Source of the DNA: UBA1369 sp964571725
GTDB lineage: Bacteria; Patescibacteriota; Gracilibacteria; UBA1369
Reading direction: 5' to 3'
Length of the DNA: 64,000 bases
Assembly: GCA_964571725.1 (NCBI GenBank)
Contig: CAZNDB010000002.1
Coordinates: 62,001 to 126,000, forward strand
The translations under genes were made by a program, and so were the position numbers. Positions 44,457 through 53,659 of the stretch are shown here, piece after piece. Under the pieces are notes generated by a model. It made no database searches, had not been told where the DNA came from, and saw nothing but the letters and a program-made list of their open reading frames with translations. Each line of letters starts with the position of its first letter. The first letter of the stretch is position 1.

Positions 44457-44487
44457 AAAAGGCCGGTGCAGATAAGCATTGCCGGCC
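44457..44487 (-). terminator. Terminator after tRNA-Thr
   Basis: GGCCGG...CCGGCC hairpin (44461-44487) with inner TGC/GCA pairing, then TTTT on the minus strand. It separates the two tRNA transcripts. Confidence 0.65.
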
Positions 44488-44501
44488 CATTGATTATATA
44501 C

Positions 44502-44577
44502 TGGAGCCACTTGTCGGACTCGAACCGACGACCTACTGTTTACAAAACAGTTGCTCTACCAACTGAGCTAAAGTGGC
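44502..44577 (-). tRNA. tRNA-Thr (TGT)
   Basis: 76 nt including an encoded CCA. Acceptor stem GCCACTT/AAGTGGC, D-arm with TAGCTCAGTTGGTAGAGCA, anticodon loop TTTGTAA with anticodon TGT, and T-loop GGTTCGAATCC. Confidence 0.96.
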
Positions 44578-44626
44578 ATCTGTAAGCCTTTTTGATAAGA
44601 TCAGTCTGCCCATTCAGGCGCGCTTG

Positions 44627-44655
44627 ATGATAAGCGAAAGGGTTGACCAAGTCAA
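44627..44655 (-). promoter_or_regulatory. Promoter of tRNA-Thr
   Basis: -35 TTGACT (44650-44655), 17-base spacer, -10 TATCAT (44627-44632) on the minus strand, about 45 bases before the mature tRNA. Confidence 0.65.
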
Positions 44656-44668
44656 GATTGGGAAATTG

Positions 44669-44696
44669 TTGACATATAAGTCTTTTTGGTTAAAAT
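44669..44696 (+). promoter_or_regulatory. Promoter of the 213-aa orphan gene
   Basis: -35 TTGACA (44669-44674), 16-base spacer, -10 TAAAAT (44691-44696). It is divergent from the tRNA-Thr promoter, with a leader of about 60 bases. Confidence 0.7.
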
Positions 44697-44763
44697 ACCC
44701 AAGCTGTCTGCCTCTCGATATGCGGGAGCGCAGGCCTGACCTTTAACTGGAGGGATGATAGGA

Positions 44764-45405
44764 ATGAAAGATTTGTTGGCGCATACGACAAGCCCGACCC
44801 GAGTGTTTCTCGTGGACAATCAGGGCAACCGGAAGACGATTCTGGACGCAAGCCACGTGGTCTTTAACGAGATTGCCCAAATGGCAGTCTGGCAGGAGAC
44901 TCACGACCAATGGCTGCAGCCGATCGGTTTCCACTCGGCTTTCCGGGGTTGTCCCTGGATGCTGTACACGGCCAGTGATCTGGAATCGCCCTCCTGGATG
45001 CGAGTAGAGCTGATCAACTCTGCTCTCTGCATACTGGGATTGTGCGGTCTGGATATTGATCAGTCGGAAAGGTGGCTTAACGGTACTTCGCTGATGAAAG
45101 TGAACCGGCTGGACGATCCGCCCATCTGCAACGGTACACAGATCACCGTTGACCGGCGAACAGGCCGCTTGTGTGCAATGTACCCCGCCCCGCCGTCGCG
45201 AACCGAGATGATCACTACGGTGATCCCCGCCCCGTTCGTAGACCGCCCCAGCGATGTAGCCTGGAGACGGTGGACGGTTCAGGTGGTGGAAATCTTTGCA
45301 CTCGGCGGCGTCGCCCTGATGCCGCTGGGCATCGAAGGCTCCCATGGGATGATATACAAAGCGGAAATCACCCAACCGGAACCGGCCCGCCCCCCCAGTC
45401 CGTAA
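44764..45405 (+). CDS. Orphan hypothetical protein (213 aa), atypical composition
   Basis: Not recognised. Soluble-looking, rich in Trp, Pro and Cys for its size, with no signal peptide or clear membrane helix and no catalytic motif I know; the last 15 residues are Pro-rich. The ATG at 44764 is chosen because GGAGGG sits 9 bases upstream; ATG at 44755 lies against that SD and would have none. A strong promoter, SD and higher G+C set it apart from adjacent genes, like the genes at 16660, 25968 and 59494. Confidence 0.8.
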   Translation: MKDLLAHTTSPTRVFLVDNQGNRKTILDASHVVFNEIAQMAVWQETHDQWLQPIGFHSAFRGCPWMLYTASDLESPSWMRVELINSALCILGLCGLDIDQSERWLNGTSLMKVNRLDDPPICNGTQITVDRRTGRLCAMYPAPPSRTEMITTVIPAPFVDRPSDVAWRRWTVQVVEIFALGGVALMPLGIEGSHGMIYKAEITQPEPARPPSP

Positions 45406-45419
45406 CAGTTAAAGGTGTT

Positions 45420-45459
45420 GGTGGTTGGCAATGACATGAAATTCGTCATTGCTGCCACC
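45420..45459 (+). terminator. Hairpin after the orphan gene
   Basis: GCAATGAC/GTCATTGC stem (45428-45435 with 45445-45452), extended by GGTGG/CCACC. There is no T-run after it, so it is a weak terminator or a 3'-protecting hairpin. Confidence 0.45.
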
Positions 45460-45532
45460 GCCATCCTTCAATTGGAAATTTCACGCTTTTGGTGTAACCT
45501 GTCGGCGCAAGCTTTTTATCAGGTTTTTTGAC

Positions 45533-46513
45533 ATGAGTAATCTGGACAAAATTGAGGGTATACAAAAAGACGTAATGCTGGCCCCTTTTACCACTTTTAA
45601 GGTGGGGGGACCGGCGGATTATTATTACGCTGCCGAAGACGTGATGACCATCCCCCCGGCGATTGAGGCCTGTAAAAGGGACAATCTGCCTTTCATAATT
45701 CTGGGCTGGGGCAGCAATATTGTTTTTTCCGATAAAGGTTTTCGCGGACTGGTAGTCCATAACCTGGCCAAACATTGTGAAATCGGAGCAGTCGTGGAAC
45801 AGGTAGGCGAGCCCGGTGAAAAATATTACCGGCCGGCCGGACAATTATTGCTGGCCGATACCGGAACTTTGCTTTCCCAGGTTATTCAATTCGCCCTGAA
45901 AAACGGGCTGACCGGCATGGAAAAACTGACCGGCGTGCCGGGAACCATCGGCGGCGCGGTGCGCGGCAATGCCGGAGCCTATGGGCTGGAAACCAAACAT
46001 CTGTTTGAAAAAGCTTTGATTTATAAACCCGATTCGAGTGAACTGACTGAGGTTGGCTGGGACTATATGGGCTTCGATTACCGCAATTCCAAAATCAAAA
46101 CCGGCAATGAGATTATTTTGAAAGTGGCCCTGAGACTTACTCCCGGCGACACGGAGCCGGCAATGGAGGAAGTCCGGAAAACGATTGCCTCACGCGCCGG
46201 CAAGCATCCGCAGGGATGTTCCGCCGGATCATTTTTCAAAAATCCCTCCGGCAATTCAGTCGGCGAGGGGCTTTCCGCCGGTTTACTGATTGACCAGGCC
46301 GGATATAAAGGCAAAAAAATCGGCGGGGCTTTTATCAGCGATAAACATTCCAATTTTCTGATGAGCGACGGTACGGCAACCCTGATGGACATCATGGAGT
46401 TAAGCCTGGAAATTCAAAAGGCCGTCTGGAAAAAATTTCAAATCCGGCTGATCAGGGAAGTGGCTCTGGTAGGGGAACACGGTTATATCTCTGATGATTT
46501 TGAAGAGCAATAA
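45533..46513 (+). CDS. murB: UDP-N-acetylenolpyruvoylglucosamine reductase
   Basis: FAD enzyme of peptidoglycan precursor synthesis; makes UDP-MurNAc with NADPH. Seen: TTFKVGGPAD, GWGSNIVFSD, GVPGTIGGAVRGNAGAYG, the catalytic Ser in CSAGSFFKNP, and the C-terminal Glu in REVALVGEHG. The motif set resembles the shorter type II enzymes such as that of Staphylococcus aureus. ATG at 45533 is chosen to match the family start; an upstream ATG at 45449 would add 28 residues of non-homologous sequence. It is not in a mur cluster here. Confidence 0.95.
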   Translation: MSNLDKIEGIQKDVMLAPFTTFKVGGPADYYYAAEDVMTIPPAIEACKRDNLPFIILGWGSNIVFSDKGFRGLVVHNLAKHCEIGAVVEQVGEPGEKYYRPAGQLLLADTGTLLSQVIQFALKNGLTGMEKLTGVPGTIGGAVRGNAGAYGLETKHLFEKALIYKPDSSELTEVGWDYMGFDYRNSKIKTGNEIILKVALRLTPGDTEPAMEEVRKTIASRAGKHPQGCSAGSFFKNPSGNSVGEGLSAGLLIDQAGYKGKKIGGAFISDKHSNFLMSDGTATLMDIMELSLEIQKAVWKKFQIRLIREVALVGEHGYISDDFEEQ

Positions 46514-46580
46514 TCCCCGGTTATTGCAAAACAATATTTCTGTGTTTGTGTTTAATTTCCGGAATGGTTAATATTTGACC

Positions 46581-47408
46581 ATGTCCGAATCAGATGAAAA
46601 ATCGGAATTATCAGCAAACGAAGAGTCAATTACTCCCGTTTCCCTGGTCCGGGAAATCGGACTGCTCCCACTGTCCTCTATTGTGAAAGAAACCGCCGCC
46701 GACGGCGATGACTATTCGGCTGCAGCCGAACAGGCCGTCATGAGACGCACCCAGCTGGAGGCCGCTGCCATCAATCTGATTGTGGAAGCGGCCAGAAGAG
46801 AATGTATGTCTGAAGATATAGATTACTGCCGAAGCTGCCTGCAGAAATTTACCAAGGCTCTCCGGGACAGAAAGATCTGGCTGCCGGTTTACGCGCTGGA
46901 TGATTCAGTATTGCTTTTTCCCATTCCACAGCTACACGAAGACAGCGGTTGTCTGGAAGTTGTAATCAGGCGGCTGAAGCCGAACAGCGATCCTGCGGAA
47001 CAACAGACTCCGCTGGAGGAAATAATGAAAATTCCCGATTTTACGCGCAGAATGTTTTCTTATCTTCCCACCAGGAGCCCTCTTCCTCTGGAAGAAAAAA
47101 TTAACTTTCTGAAGATGCTCACAGTGTACTGTGAGGAAATCATGGGCGTGGGCTGCAAAGGGGGAGCGGAGGAAGGTCTTTCGGTTAATTATGAAGATGC
47201 TCTGAAGACGCTGGAAAACGCTCCTTTTATAGAGCCTTCCACGGGACCGGAACGGTACTTCCACCGCGGTGATGAGAAAGTGATCGATCAGCCCAAGATT
47301 CTGCAGTTTAAAGACTGTTTCCGCCAATATCTGGAGGCAAAAGCCCTGGAGAGCGGGGGCAGACTGCCCAAAGGCACGTCCATACAGAAAATCCGGATGG
47401 GTGAGTAG
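46581..47408 (+). CDS. Hypothetical protein (275 aa)
   Basis: Not recognised. Soluble, acidic N-terminus, helical middle with a CRSCLQKF pair of Cys, no signal peptide or TM helix. ATG at 46581 is preferred over TTG two codons earlier. It is convergent with ftsZ (38 bases between stops) and follows murB by 67 bases, with which it might share a transcript. Confidence 0.8.
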   Translation: MSESDEKSELSANEESITPVSLVREIGLLPLSSIVKETAADGDDYSAAAEQAVMRRTQLEAAAINLIVEAARRECMSEDIDYCRSCLQKFTKALRDRKIWLPVYALDDSVLLFPIPQLHEDSGCLEVVIRRLKPNSDPAEQQTPLEEIMKIPDFTRRMFSYLPTRSPLPLEEKINFLKMLTVYCEEIMGVGCKGGAEEGLSVNYEDALKTLENAPFIEPSTGPERYFHRGDEKVIDQPKILQFKDCFRQYLEAKALESGGRLPKGTSIQKIRMGE

Positions 47409-47446
47409 TCGCGTTTTGGCGTATCCCGGTATGTCCCGGAGCTTTC

Positions 47447-48667
47447 CTAGCGATCCATCTTGCGGCGGATAAACGCGGGAACGTCCAGTTCGCTTTCGAT
47501 ATTCTTGGTAGCGCTGACATTGCCGCCGGATTCGGTATTTCTGGTAGCCGCAATGGCTTCGGAAGTGTTGACGTTGGAGCTGCGGAGAGTGGAGGCCAAA
47601 GGCATGTGCTGGCGCAGAATGGTTGGTTTTTCACGCGGGCTGTCATCAAAGCCGGTAGCGACAACGGTGATCTTGATTTCACCGGTGTAGGAATCGTTGA
47701 TAACGGCGCCGAAAATGATGTTGGCTTCGGGATCGGCGGCCTCAGTAATGATTCTGGCGGCCTCATCAACCTCGAACATGCTCAGATCGTTACCACCGGT
47801 AATGTTGAACAGTACTCCTTTGGCACCGTCGATGGACAGCTCCAGAAGAGGTGATTCAATGGCGGCCTTGGCGGCGTCGATAGAGCGGTTCTCACCGGTA
47901 CCGTAACCGATACCCATGAGAGCGGAGCCGGAGTTTTCCATAACGGCCTTCACATCGGCGAAGTCGACGTTGATCATGCCGTGAACGGTGATCAGATCGG
48001 CAATGCCCTGTACGCCCTGGCGAAGCACGTCATCCACAACCGTAAAGGCTTCGGTGATAGGAGTTTTCTTATCAATAATGGAAAGAATTTTGTCGTTTGG
48101 AATGGTAATGAGCGTGTCCACTTTGTTGCGCAGATTTTCCAGACCGTCTTCGGCCTGCTGTCTGCGTCTGTTTCCTTCAAAGGAGAAAGGCTTGGTAACA
48201 ACGGCTACGGTCAGAATACCCAATTCCTTGGCAATCTCGGCAATAACCGGGGAGCCTCCCGTACCTGTTCCGCCACCCATACCGGCAGTGATAAACACCA
48301 TGTCGGTACCCATCAAAGCCTCGCGGATTTCCTCGGCGCTTTCTTCGGCAGCCTGGCGTCCAACATCAGGGTTGGCACCGGCACCCAAACCGCGGGTAGT
48401 GGCTTTACCGATATTAATTTTCAAATTGGCATTGGAATGATGCAGGGCCTGAGCATCAGTATTGACGGCAATATATTCGATACCGTTCAGATTGGATTTA
48501 ATCATTCTCTCCAGAGCGTTGTTTCCGCCTCCGCCAACGCCGACAACCTTGATGCGGGCGACCGGAGTAACTCCTTCCGGAACAACTTCCATAGTCTTTT
48601 TTCCGAGTGAGCTGGAGCCGGAAAAAAGATTTCTGAGTGAGTCTTTTTGGTGATTGCTGATTGCCAT
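47447..48667 (-). CDS. ftsZ: Cell division protein FtsZ
   Basis: Tubulin-like GTPase that forms the division ring. Seen: VGVGGGGNNALERM, the GTP-binding signature GMGGGTGTGGSP, NVDFADVKAVM (T7-loop region), and a conserved C-terminal peptide (ELDVPAFIRRKMDR) that binds FtsA and other partners. The first 28 residues precede the core; the linker before the C-terminal peptide is about 45 residues. It lies downstream of ftsA with a 187-base gap that holds its own promoter. Confidence 0.98.
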   Translation of the reverse strand: MAISNHQKDSLRNLFSGSSSLGKKTMEVVPEGVTPVARIKVVGVGGGGNNALERMIKSNLNGIEYIAVNTDAQALHHSNANLKINIGKATTRGLGAGANPDVGRQAAEESAEEIREALMGTDMVFITAGMGGGTGTGGSPVIAEIAKELGILTVAVVTKPFSFEGNRRRQQAEDGLENLRNKVDTLITIPNDKILSIIDKKTPITEAFTVVDDVLRQGVQGIADLITVHGMINVDFADVKAVMENSGSALMGIGYGTGENRSIDAAKAAIESPLLELSIDGAKGVLFNITGGNDLSMFEVDEAARIITEAADPEANIIFGAVINDSYTGEIKITVVATGFDDSPREKPTILRQHMPLASTLRSSNVNTSEAIAATRNTESGGNVSATKNIESELDVPAFIRRKMDR

Positions 48668-48760
48668 AGTTTATGGTGCTATATTGTTACTTGACGGGCT
48701 TTTGTAGGTTGTAATTTGCCTTGTGGCTATACTTTTCTCCTTTTGTAAATGGAGGTGTAA

Positions 48761-48789
48761 TTATTACCGTCAATTTGATTATGTGTCAA
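48761..48789 (-). promoter_or_regulatory. Promoter of ftsZ
   Basis: -35 TTGACA (48784-48789), 17-base spacer, -10 TAATAA (48761-48766) on the minus strand, giving a leader of about 85 bases. Confidence 0.65.
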
Positions 48790-48854
48790 TAGTATTTTCT
48801 AATTTATGTTTAAGCGGACCAGAATTTTCCTTGCCGCCTATATTGCAGTAATAA

Positions 48855-50093
48855 TCAGGGAAACAGGCTCTTGAACCAGTCTTTTATGCCGCCCATGGAT
48901 TTTTTGATATTTATGCCCTTCAAACTGAATCCATAGGAACGGTGCTCCAGCCGGGAGCCCCATAAGATCAAACCGATGGCAGTAGCATACGCCGGATCGT
49001 CGATTTTATCAACCACCCCGTCGAAGTTCTGGGGGAATCCAATCTGTACCGGGAGGTTCAAAGTTTCGCGGGCCAGATCCAGTATTCCGGGTATTTTCAC
49101 GGCCGCGCCGGTCAGGATGGCGCCCGCGGGCAACATGCCGTCGCGGTTGATGCGGGCCAGTTCGTCACGGACCAGCAGGAATATTTCGTGATAGCGTGCC
49201 TCGATAATCTCTGCCATATGCCGTTTGGCGACTTTCTGGGTGTCGATCTTACTGATCAGGGACAGGTCAATAATTTCTCTTTCATTAACGTCCTGCGGTG
49301 AGCAGGTGCCGTATTCAATTTTAATCTTTTCGGCGGTGTCGATGGAGGTGCGGAGACCAATAGCTATATCATTGGTAACGTTTTCCCCGCCCACCGGAAT
49401 CACGCCGGTATGCAGAGTGGTTCCTTCTTCAAAAACACTGACCGAGGTCCCTCCGGATCCGATGTCGACAACCACCACGCCCAACTCTTTCTGGCGCTTG
49501 GAAAGGACAGCCTCGGCGGAGGCCAGACAGGAGGGGATAATATCGTCAATGTCCACACCGGCCTGGAGTACGCACTTTTCGATATTCTTCACCGCCGGGA
49601 CCAGGCCGGTGATAATGTGGGCTTCCACTTCTAAGCGTATGCCGGTCATGCCAACCGGGTATTTGATGCCCTTTTGTTCGTCAACCGTAAAGGACTTGGG
49701 AATGATACGTAAAATTCTGCGGTTGGAGGGGATGGACACCGCCTGAGCGGCTTCCAGAACACGGTCAACGTCGTCCTCGGTGATTTCATTGCCGGCATGG
49801 GAGACGGCAATAACACCTTTGGAATTGATGGATTCTATATTGTTTCCGCCAATACCCAGGAATACGTGATTAATCGGTTCGCCCGCCATTCTTTCAGCGT
49901 CCTCCAGTGAGGAAGCTATGGAATTAATAGTCTCTTCGACATCGATTATGGCTCCCTTTCTCATACCGGTGGAGGGGGCGATGCCCACTCCGATAATGTT
50001 GGGAACCTGTGATCCTTCCTCCAGGGTGCCAACTACGGTGCGGATTTTGGAGCTACCTATGTCTAGACTGGCAATTACTCTTACTTTGGCCAT
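48855..50093 (-). CDS. ftsA: Cell division protein FtsA
   Basis: Actin-like ATPase tethering FtsZ to the membrane. Seen: ASLDIGSSKIRTVVG (phosphate 1), the SHS2-containing 1C insertion, VVVDIGSGGTSVSVF (phosphate 2), ILTGAAVKIPGI (adenosine region), and a C-terminal amphipathic helix (MGGIKDWFKSLFP) for membrane binding. Length is standard (412 aa). Directly upstream of ftsZ. Confidence 0.97.
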   Translation of the reverse strand: MAKVRVIASLDIGSSKIRTVVGTLEEGSQVPNIIGVGIAPSTGMRKGAIIDVEETINSIASSLEDAERMAGEPINHVFLGIGGNNIESINSKGVIAVSHAGNEITEDDVDRVLEAAQAVSIPSNRRILRIIPKSFTVDEQKGIKYPVGMTGIRLEVEAHIITGLVPAVKNIEKCVLQAGVDIDDIIPSCLASAEAVLSKRQKELGVVVVDIGSGGTSVSVFEEGTTLHTGVIPVGGENVTNDIAIGLRTSIDTAEKIKIEYGTCSPQDVNEREIIDLSLISKIDTQKVAKRHMAEIIEARYHEIFLLVRDELARINRDGMLPAGAILTGAAVKIPGILDLARETLNLPVQIGFPQNFDGVVDKIDDPAYATAIGLILWGSRLEHRSYGFSLKGINIKKSMGGIKDWFKSLFP

Positions 50094-50281
50094 TTGATAA
50101 GATGAAAATTCGCTAAGGTCTTTTTTGTTTTATGACATTTCCCCCGTCATGAGCATTGGCTGTTCCCGTCCATATATTCAGTAGACAACGATAGACAGCT
50201 CACGACAAGCAGATTAGTCCGCCTGAAAATATATAGGAAAGTCTTATAAAAAACAACTTTTATTCACGCCGGGGAAGTCAT

Positions 50282-51199
50282 TTATTCGAATAAGCTTGGC
50301 TGTCTTTCCTGATGTTGTCTGGCTTCAAACAGTAAAGAAAGTTCGTTAAGGTTTTTCAGCAAAGACTTGAAACCCAGTTCCGTAAGCGCCTCCTGGGTCT
50401 TTTCCACCGGCCAGGTATGCAGGCGGCAAGCCTCTAAATCCAATTTGATCGGCATGTCGCGGATAATCGTAGCCATCTTTTGACTGAGATAGGCCGTCTC
50501 TTTATTGTCCTGCAATTTCTGCCGCTGGGCCGGTTTCAATTCATCCAGATGCTGATAAATGTTTTCCAGATTTTTATATTTTTGCAGCATTTCCACCGCC
50601 TGCTTTTCCCCGATTCCTTTTACTCCGGGAATATTATCGGAGGCGTCGCCGCGCAGAGCTTTGTAATCCACAATCTGCTCCGGCGCCAAACCCATGCGCT
50701 TTTCCACGCCGGCAGGGTCATAGGTAATTGTTTCACTGATGCCCTTGACCGGTACTATTACGTTCACCTTTCCGGAAACCAGCTGAAAAGCGTCCTTATC
50801 ACCGGTCAGGATGAGCGTTTGCAGCTGATCAACCCGTTCGGCCTGGGTAGCCAGTGTGCCAATTATGTCATCGGCCTCGAACCCGGACTGCTGAAAAATC
50901 GGGATGTCGAAAACCTTCAATAATTCCAGCAACAGCGGCAGCTGCGGATACAGTTCCGGCGGTGGAGCGGCACGATTGGCCTTGTATTCGACAAACTCAT
51001 GATGGCGAAAAGTCTTGTCCTTGTGATCAAAAGCAATGGTCAGGTAGTCCGGTTTTTCTTTTTTGATAATCTCAAAAAGCATTCTGGTAAAGCCGAAAAC
51101 CGCGTTGGTTACGTTACCGTGGGCATCAGTCAAAAGGGGCAGGGCATGGAATGCGCGATGGAAAATAGCGTTTCCGTCAATCAGAAGTAGTTTTTTCAT
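50282..51199 (-). CDS. Stand-alone 5'-3' exonuclease / flap endonuclease (PolA N-domain type)
   Basis: Structure-specific nuclease for primer removal and repair. Seen: LLIDGNAIFHRAFHALP with the first metal Asp, AFDHKDKTFRH, the acidic cluster GFEADDIIGTLA and LTGDKDAFQLV, and the helix-hairpin-helix region DYKALRGDASDNIPGVKGIGEKQA. It ends at 305 aa, so polymerase domains are absent and would be encoded elsewhere. It is divergent from the 247-aa gene. Confidence 0.95.
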   Translation of the reverse strand: MKKLLLIDGNAIFHRAFHALPLLTDAHGNVTNAVFGFTRMLFEIIKKEKPDYLTIAFDHKDKTFRHHEFVEYKANRAAPPPELYPQLPLLLELLKVFDIPIFQQSGFEADDIIGTLATQAERVDQLQTLILTGDKDAFQLVSGKVNVIVPVKGISETITYDPAGVEKRMGLAPEQIVDYKALRGDASDNIPGVKGIGEKQAVEMLQKYKNLENIYQHLDELKPAQRQKLQDNKETAYLSQKMATIIRDMPIKLDLEACRLHTWPVEKTQEALTELGFKSLLKNLNELSLLFEARQHQERQPSLFE

Positions 51200-51306
51200 T
51201 AGACTTGGGGCTTTATAGAAAGCGAAAAATTTGGTAAAATATAGGGATTTAACAATTCAAACAGTAATTTACAGAAATTCCCAGCTATTAACAATAGACA
51301 TAGTTT

Positions 51307-52050
51307 ATGCCTAAAACAAAGAGCCACAAAGCCAAAAAACTAATCCGGAAGACGGTCAAAAAAACCGATCTGGAGGCGTTTTCCAAAGGACAGAATTATC
51401 TGGACATGATGGAGGAGGAAAGTTCTTCCCATAGTCAGAAAATGCTTTCCATGCTGATTGAGGGCAAAAAAACAGCCAAACAGGAAATTCTCTGTGACTG
51501 GGGAAAAAATGGAAAGCCCTGCGACAAGACCGATTTGAAAACGGCCCTGGTATTGATTTTTGCCTCTGATTTGAACGGAGAAAGAGAACTTTTCCCCCGG
51601 GAAAACCTGTTCAGATTGCTGGAAGGATTGATGGTTCTGAATATTAAAATCGTCGTAATCGACACACAACAACCCTCGGATCTGAATAACCTGGGTGAGT
51701 TAGCCGAAAACAAAGCCGGCCAAATTGTCTGGTACAACCCTGAACAGGACAACAGCGGCAGGGCCAGAGAGGAAAAAGAAATAGACCGGCTGCTTTTGGC
51801 CTCGGATCTGGCGGTGATCTTTAACCATCACAGCGATTTGATCAAACTGTTGATGAATTACGGCGTGGTGATCGTGGCCGACGAAAGCTCTCCTCAACTG
51901 GAAAACTACAAACCCAACGAAGAAACCGGCAACGCTTTTCTGTTCAACAAACGCGATCTATGGAGCGTGTTTGCCTCCATTGTCAGGGCTATGGAAACAT
52001 TCAAGTTTCCCTATGACTGGCAGCACATAGTCAGAAAACTTTTTAGATAA
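51307..52050 (+). CDS. Degenerate GT-B-like protein, glycogen-synthase C-domain-like (247 aa)
   Basis: The C-terminal half (about 85-245) follows the plan of a starch/glycogen synthase nucleotide-binding domain: LLEGLMVLNIKIVVID, then EEKEIDRLLLASDLAVIF, MNYGVVIVADESSPQLENYKPNEETGNAFLF and a final Trp/Lys helix. The Glu-rich donor-site motif of active GT5 enzymes (as in EPCGL) appears to be replaced by NHHSDLIKL, so catalysis is doubtful. The first 85 residues are basic and unrecognised. Only 5 bases separate it from the membrane protein downstream. The fold assignment is inference. Confidence 0.5.
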   Translation: MPKTKSHKAKKLIRKTVKKTDLEAFSKGQNYLDMMEEESSSHSQKMLSMLIEGKKTAKQEILCDWGKNGKPCDKTDLKTALVLIFASDLNGERELFPRENLFRLLEGLMVLNIKIVVIDTQQPSDLNNLGELAENKAGQIVWYNPEQDNSGRAREEKEIDRLLLASDLAVIFNHHSDLIKLLMNYGVVIVADESSPQLENYKPNEETGNAFLFNKRDLWSVFASIVRAMETFKFPYDWQHIVRKLFR

Positions 52051-52055
52051 TTCCC

Positions 52056-52901
52056 ATGGGCGCAGCCCTCGGTATATTTATGGAAAGCATCGGTAGCCTT
52101 TTTGAGGAGATTTCCTGCAGCGTCGGAAAAAAAGAAACGCAGAGCGGGCATGAAACTATTTTTATGATGGGGTTTTTGCAGCATTTTTGCACACTGCTGA
52201 TTTTGTCGCTGCTGGTAATTTTGGGGCTGGAAGATTTCAGATTTAACTGGGACAGCCTGCCCTTTGTGGCAACCAGAGCGGTACTGGACATCGGCCAGGT
52301 ATATTTCACGCTGAAGGCCATCGAAATCGCCGAGAGAACCGCTTTTTCCTTTATTAAAATATTAACTATTCCGCTGCTGCTGCTGATAGATTTCACGATC
52401 GGTTACAGCATTGACGGTGTGCAGGTGCTGGGCATGATACTTCTTACGGGCATCTTTTTGTATATGTTCTCCAGAAACGTATTAAACAGGAAGGGGATTC
52501 AACTGGTTATTTTTTCGGCAGTCTGTCCTGTTTTGGCCATCTCCATTTATAAATACAATATCACCAACTTCAATTCGATCGGCGCCGAACAAATAATCAT
52601 TTACGCCATACTGACCATCTTTTTGTTCCTGATACTGAAATTCAAAACCAGGGAAAAGCTGTCCAATTTTATATTCAAACCGGTTTCACTGGTCCAAGCC
52701 CTGAGCATGGGGCTGGGCGGAACCATTTCTTCTTATGCCTATATTTTTGCCGCCCCGTCGGTGATTATTACCGCCAGACGCGCGAGCGGAATTTTATGGT
52801 CTTCGCTGTCCGGCCTTTTGTACTTTAAGGAAGATCATAAAAAGCAGAAACTTTTTGTGGGGTTTCTGCTTATTATTGTTTTAATTCTGCTGACTAAATA
52901 G
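52056..52901 (+). CDS. EamA/DMT-like 10-TM transporter (281 aa)
   Basis: Integral membrane protein with about ten hydrophobic helices arranged as two similar halves (each about 130 residues), the drug/metabolite transporter layout. In the first half KAIEIAERTAFSFIKILTIPLLLLID resembles the EamA signature; the second half has RRASGILWSSLSGLLYFKE in the equivalent place. Substrate unknown. It follows the GT-B-like gene by 5 bases and is probably co-translated with it. Confidence 0.75.
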   Translation: MGAALGIFMESIGSLFEEISCSVGKKETQSGHETIFMMGFLQHFCTLLILSLLVILGLEDFRFNWDSLPFVATRAVLDIGQVYFTLKAIEIAERTAFSFIKILTIPLLLLIDFTIGYSIDGVQVLGMILLTGIFLYMFSRNVLNRKGIQLVIFSAVCPVLAISIYKYNITNFNSIGAEQIIIYAILTIFLFLILKFKTREKLSNFIFKPVSLVQALSMGLGGTISSYAYIFAAPSVIITARRASGILWSSLSGLLYFKEDHKKQKLFVGFLLIIVLILLTK

Positions 52902-52907
52902 AGAGTT

Positions 52908-53279
52908 CTAGTCCAGGGAAACCGTGCCGCCCGATCCGCCGGTACTTTTGAAAGTATCTCCAAGGCTTTGTACGTTGCGGAAAATTTCGCCAAGATCCAG
53001 ATATTTAACCACATTTAGGCCGATGAACTGGCCGACTGCCTGCACGATGACCACCGACAAAATGGTGATAATCAAACCGATGATGGCGTAACGGATGGTA
53101 CCGACCGCCTGTTTAATTTTCTCCTCGTTGCCGCCGGACAGAATGAAGGAAAAACCTCCGACAATGATGAACACCACGGAAAGTATTCCGGCCAACAGGA
53201 TGGCATAGGCCAATCCCTTGTTGATGACATCGGGGATATTATAATTGGAGGCTGCGTCGATAATTGTGCTGTTTGCCAT
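52908..53279 (-). CDS. VirB2/TrbC-like pilin (T4SS_pilin family, 123 aa)
   Basis: Small membrane protein with two hydrophobic helices (about 23-47 and 62-88) joined by a short basic loop GGNEEKIKQAVGTIR. This pattern is the one assigned to type IV secretion pilin-like proteins (PF18895), widespread in Patescibacteria. The C-terminal 35 residues are polar and Gly/Ser-rich. It is the last gene after rpsP-khpA, 21 bases downstream, an odd position for a secretion gene. Confidence 0.82.
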   Translation of the reverse strand: MANSTIIDAASNYNIPDVINKGLAYAILLAGILSVVFIIVGGFSFILSGGNEEKIKQAVGTIRYAIIGLIITILSVVIVQAVGQFIGLNVVKYLDLGEIFRNVQSLGDTFKSTGGSGGTVSLD

Positions 53280-53300
53280 AATGAAACGCGGTGAAAAATA

Positions 53301-53618
53301 TTAGATGCCGAGACTGTCGTCAATGCTGGCGCCGGAGGACGATCCTCCGTTAACCTCGACGGCCGTGCCATCCGGTTCAACGATCTTGAGGTTGACGCGG
53401 GCATTGTTCTTGGAACCGATCACGCGCAGTAAAATTCTGATGGATTTGGCTGTCTGTCCGCTCTTGCCGATGACTTTGCCCATATCTTCCTTGGCTACTT
53501 TCAGGGTAATCAAAACGCCCATTTCATCAACGCTTCTTTCCACGGAAACCTGGTCGGGATTATCGACGATCTGCTTAACTACATATTCAACAAAATCTTT
53601 ATCTTGCATTTTTTCCAT
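53301..53618 (-). CDS. khpA: KH-domain RNA-binding protein KhpA
   Basis: Small single-KH RNA chaperone. Seen: the GKVIGKSGQTAKSIRILL core with the GxxG loop, preceded by VERSVDEMGVLITLKV. The gene follows rpsP, the classic khpA position. The C-terminal 25 residues are a Gly/Ser-rich tail beyond the usual 80-aa protein. An ATG three codons downstream is an alternative start. Confidence 0.93.
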   Translation of the reverse strand: MEKMQDKDFVEYVVKQIVDNPDQVSVERSVDEMGVLITLKVAKEDMGKVIGKSGQTAKSIRILLRVIGSKNNARVNLKIVEPDGTAVEVNGGSSSGASIDDSLGI

Positions 53619-53659
53619 TAGGGTAAGGTTAGTTTTTAAAAGATTTACTACTTTTTGAC

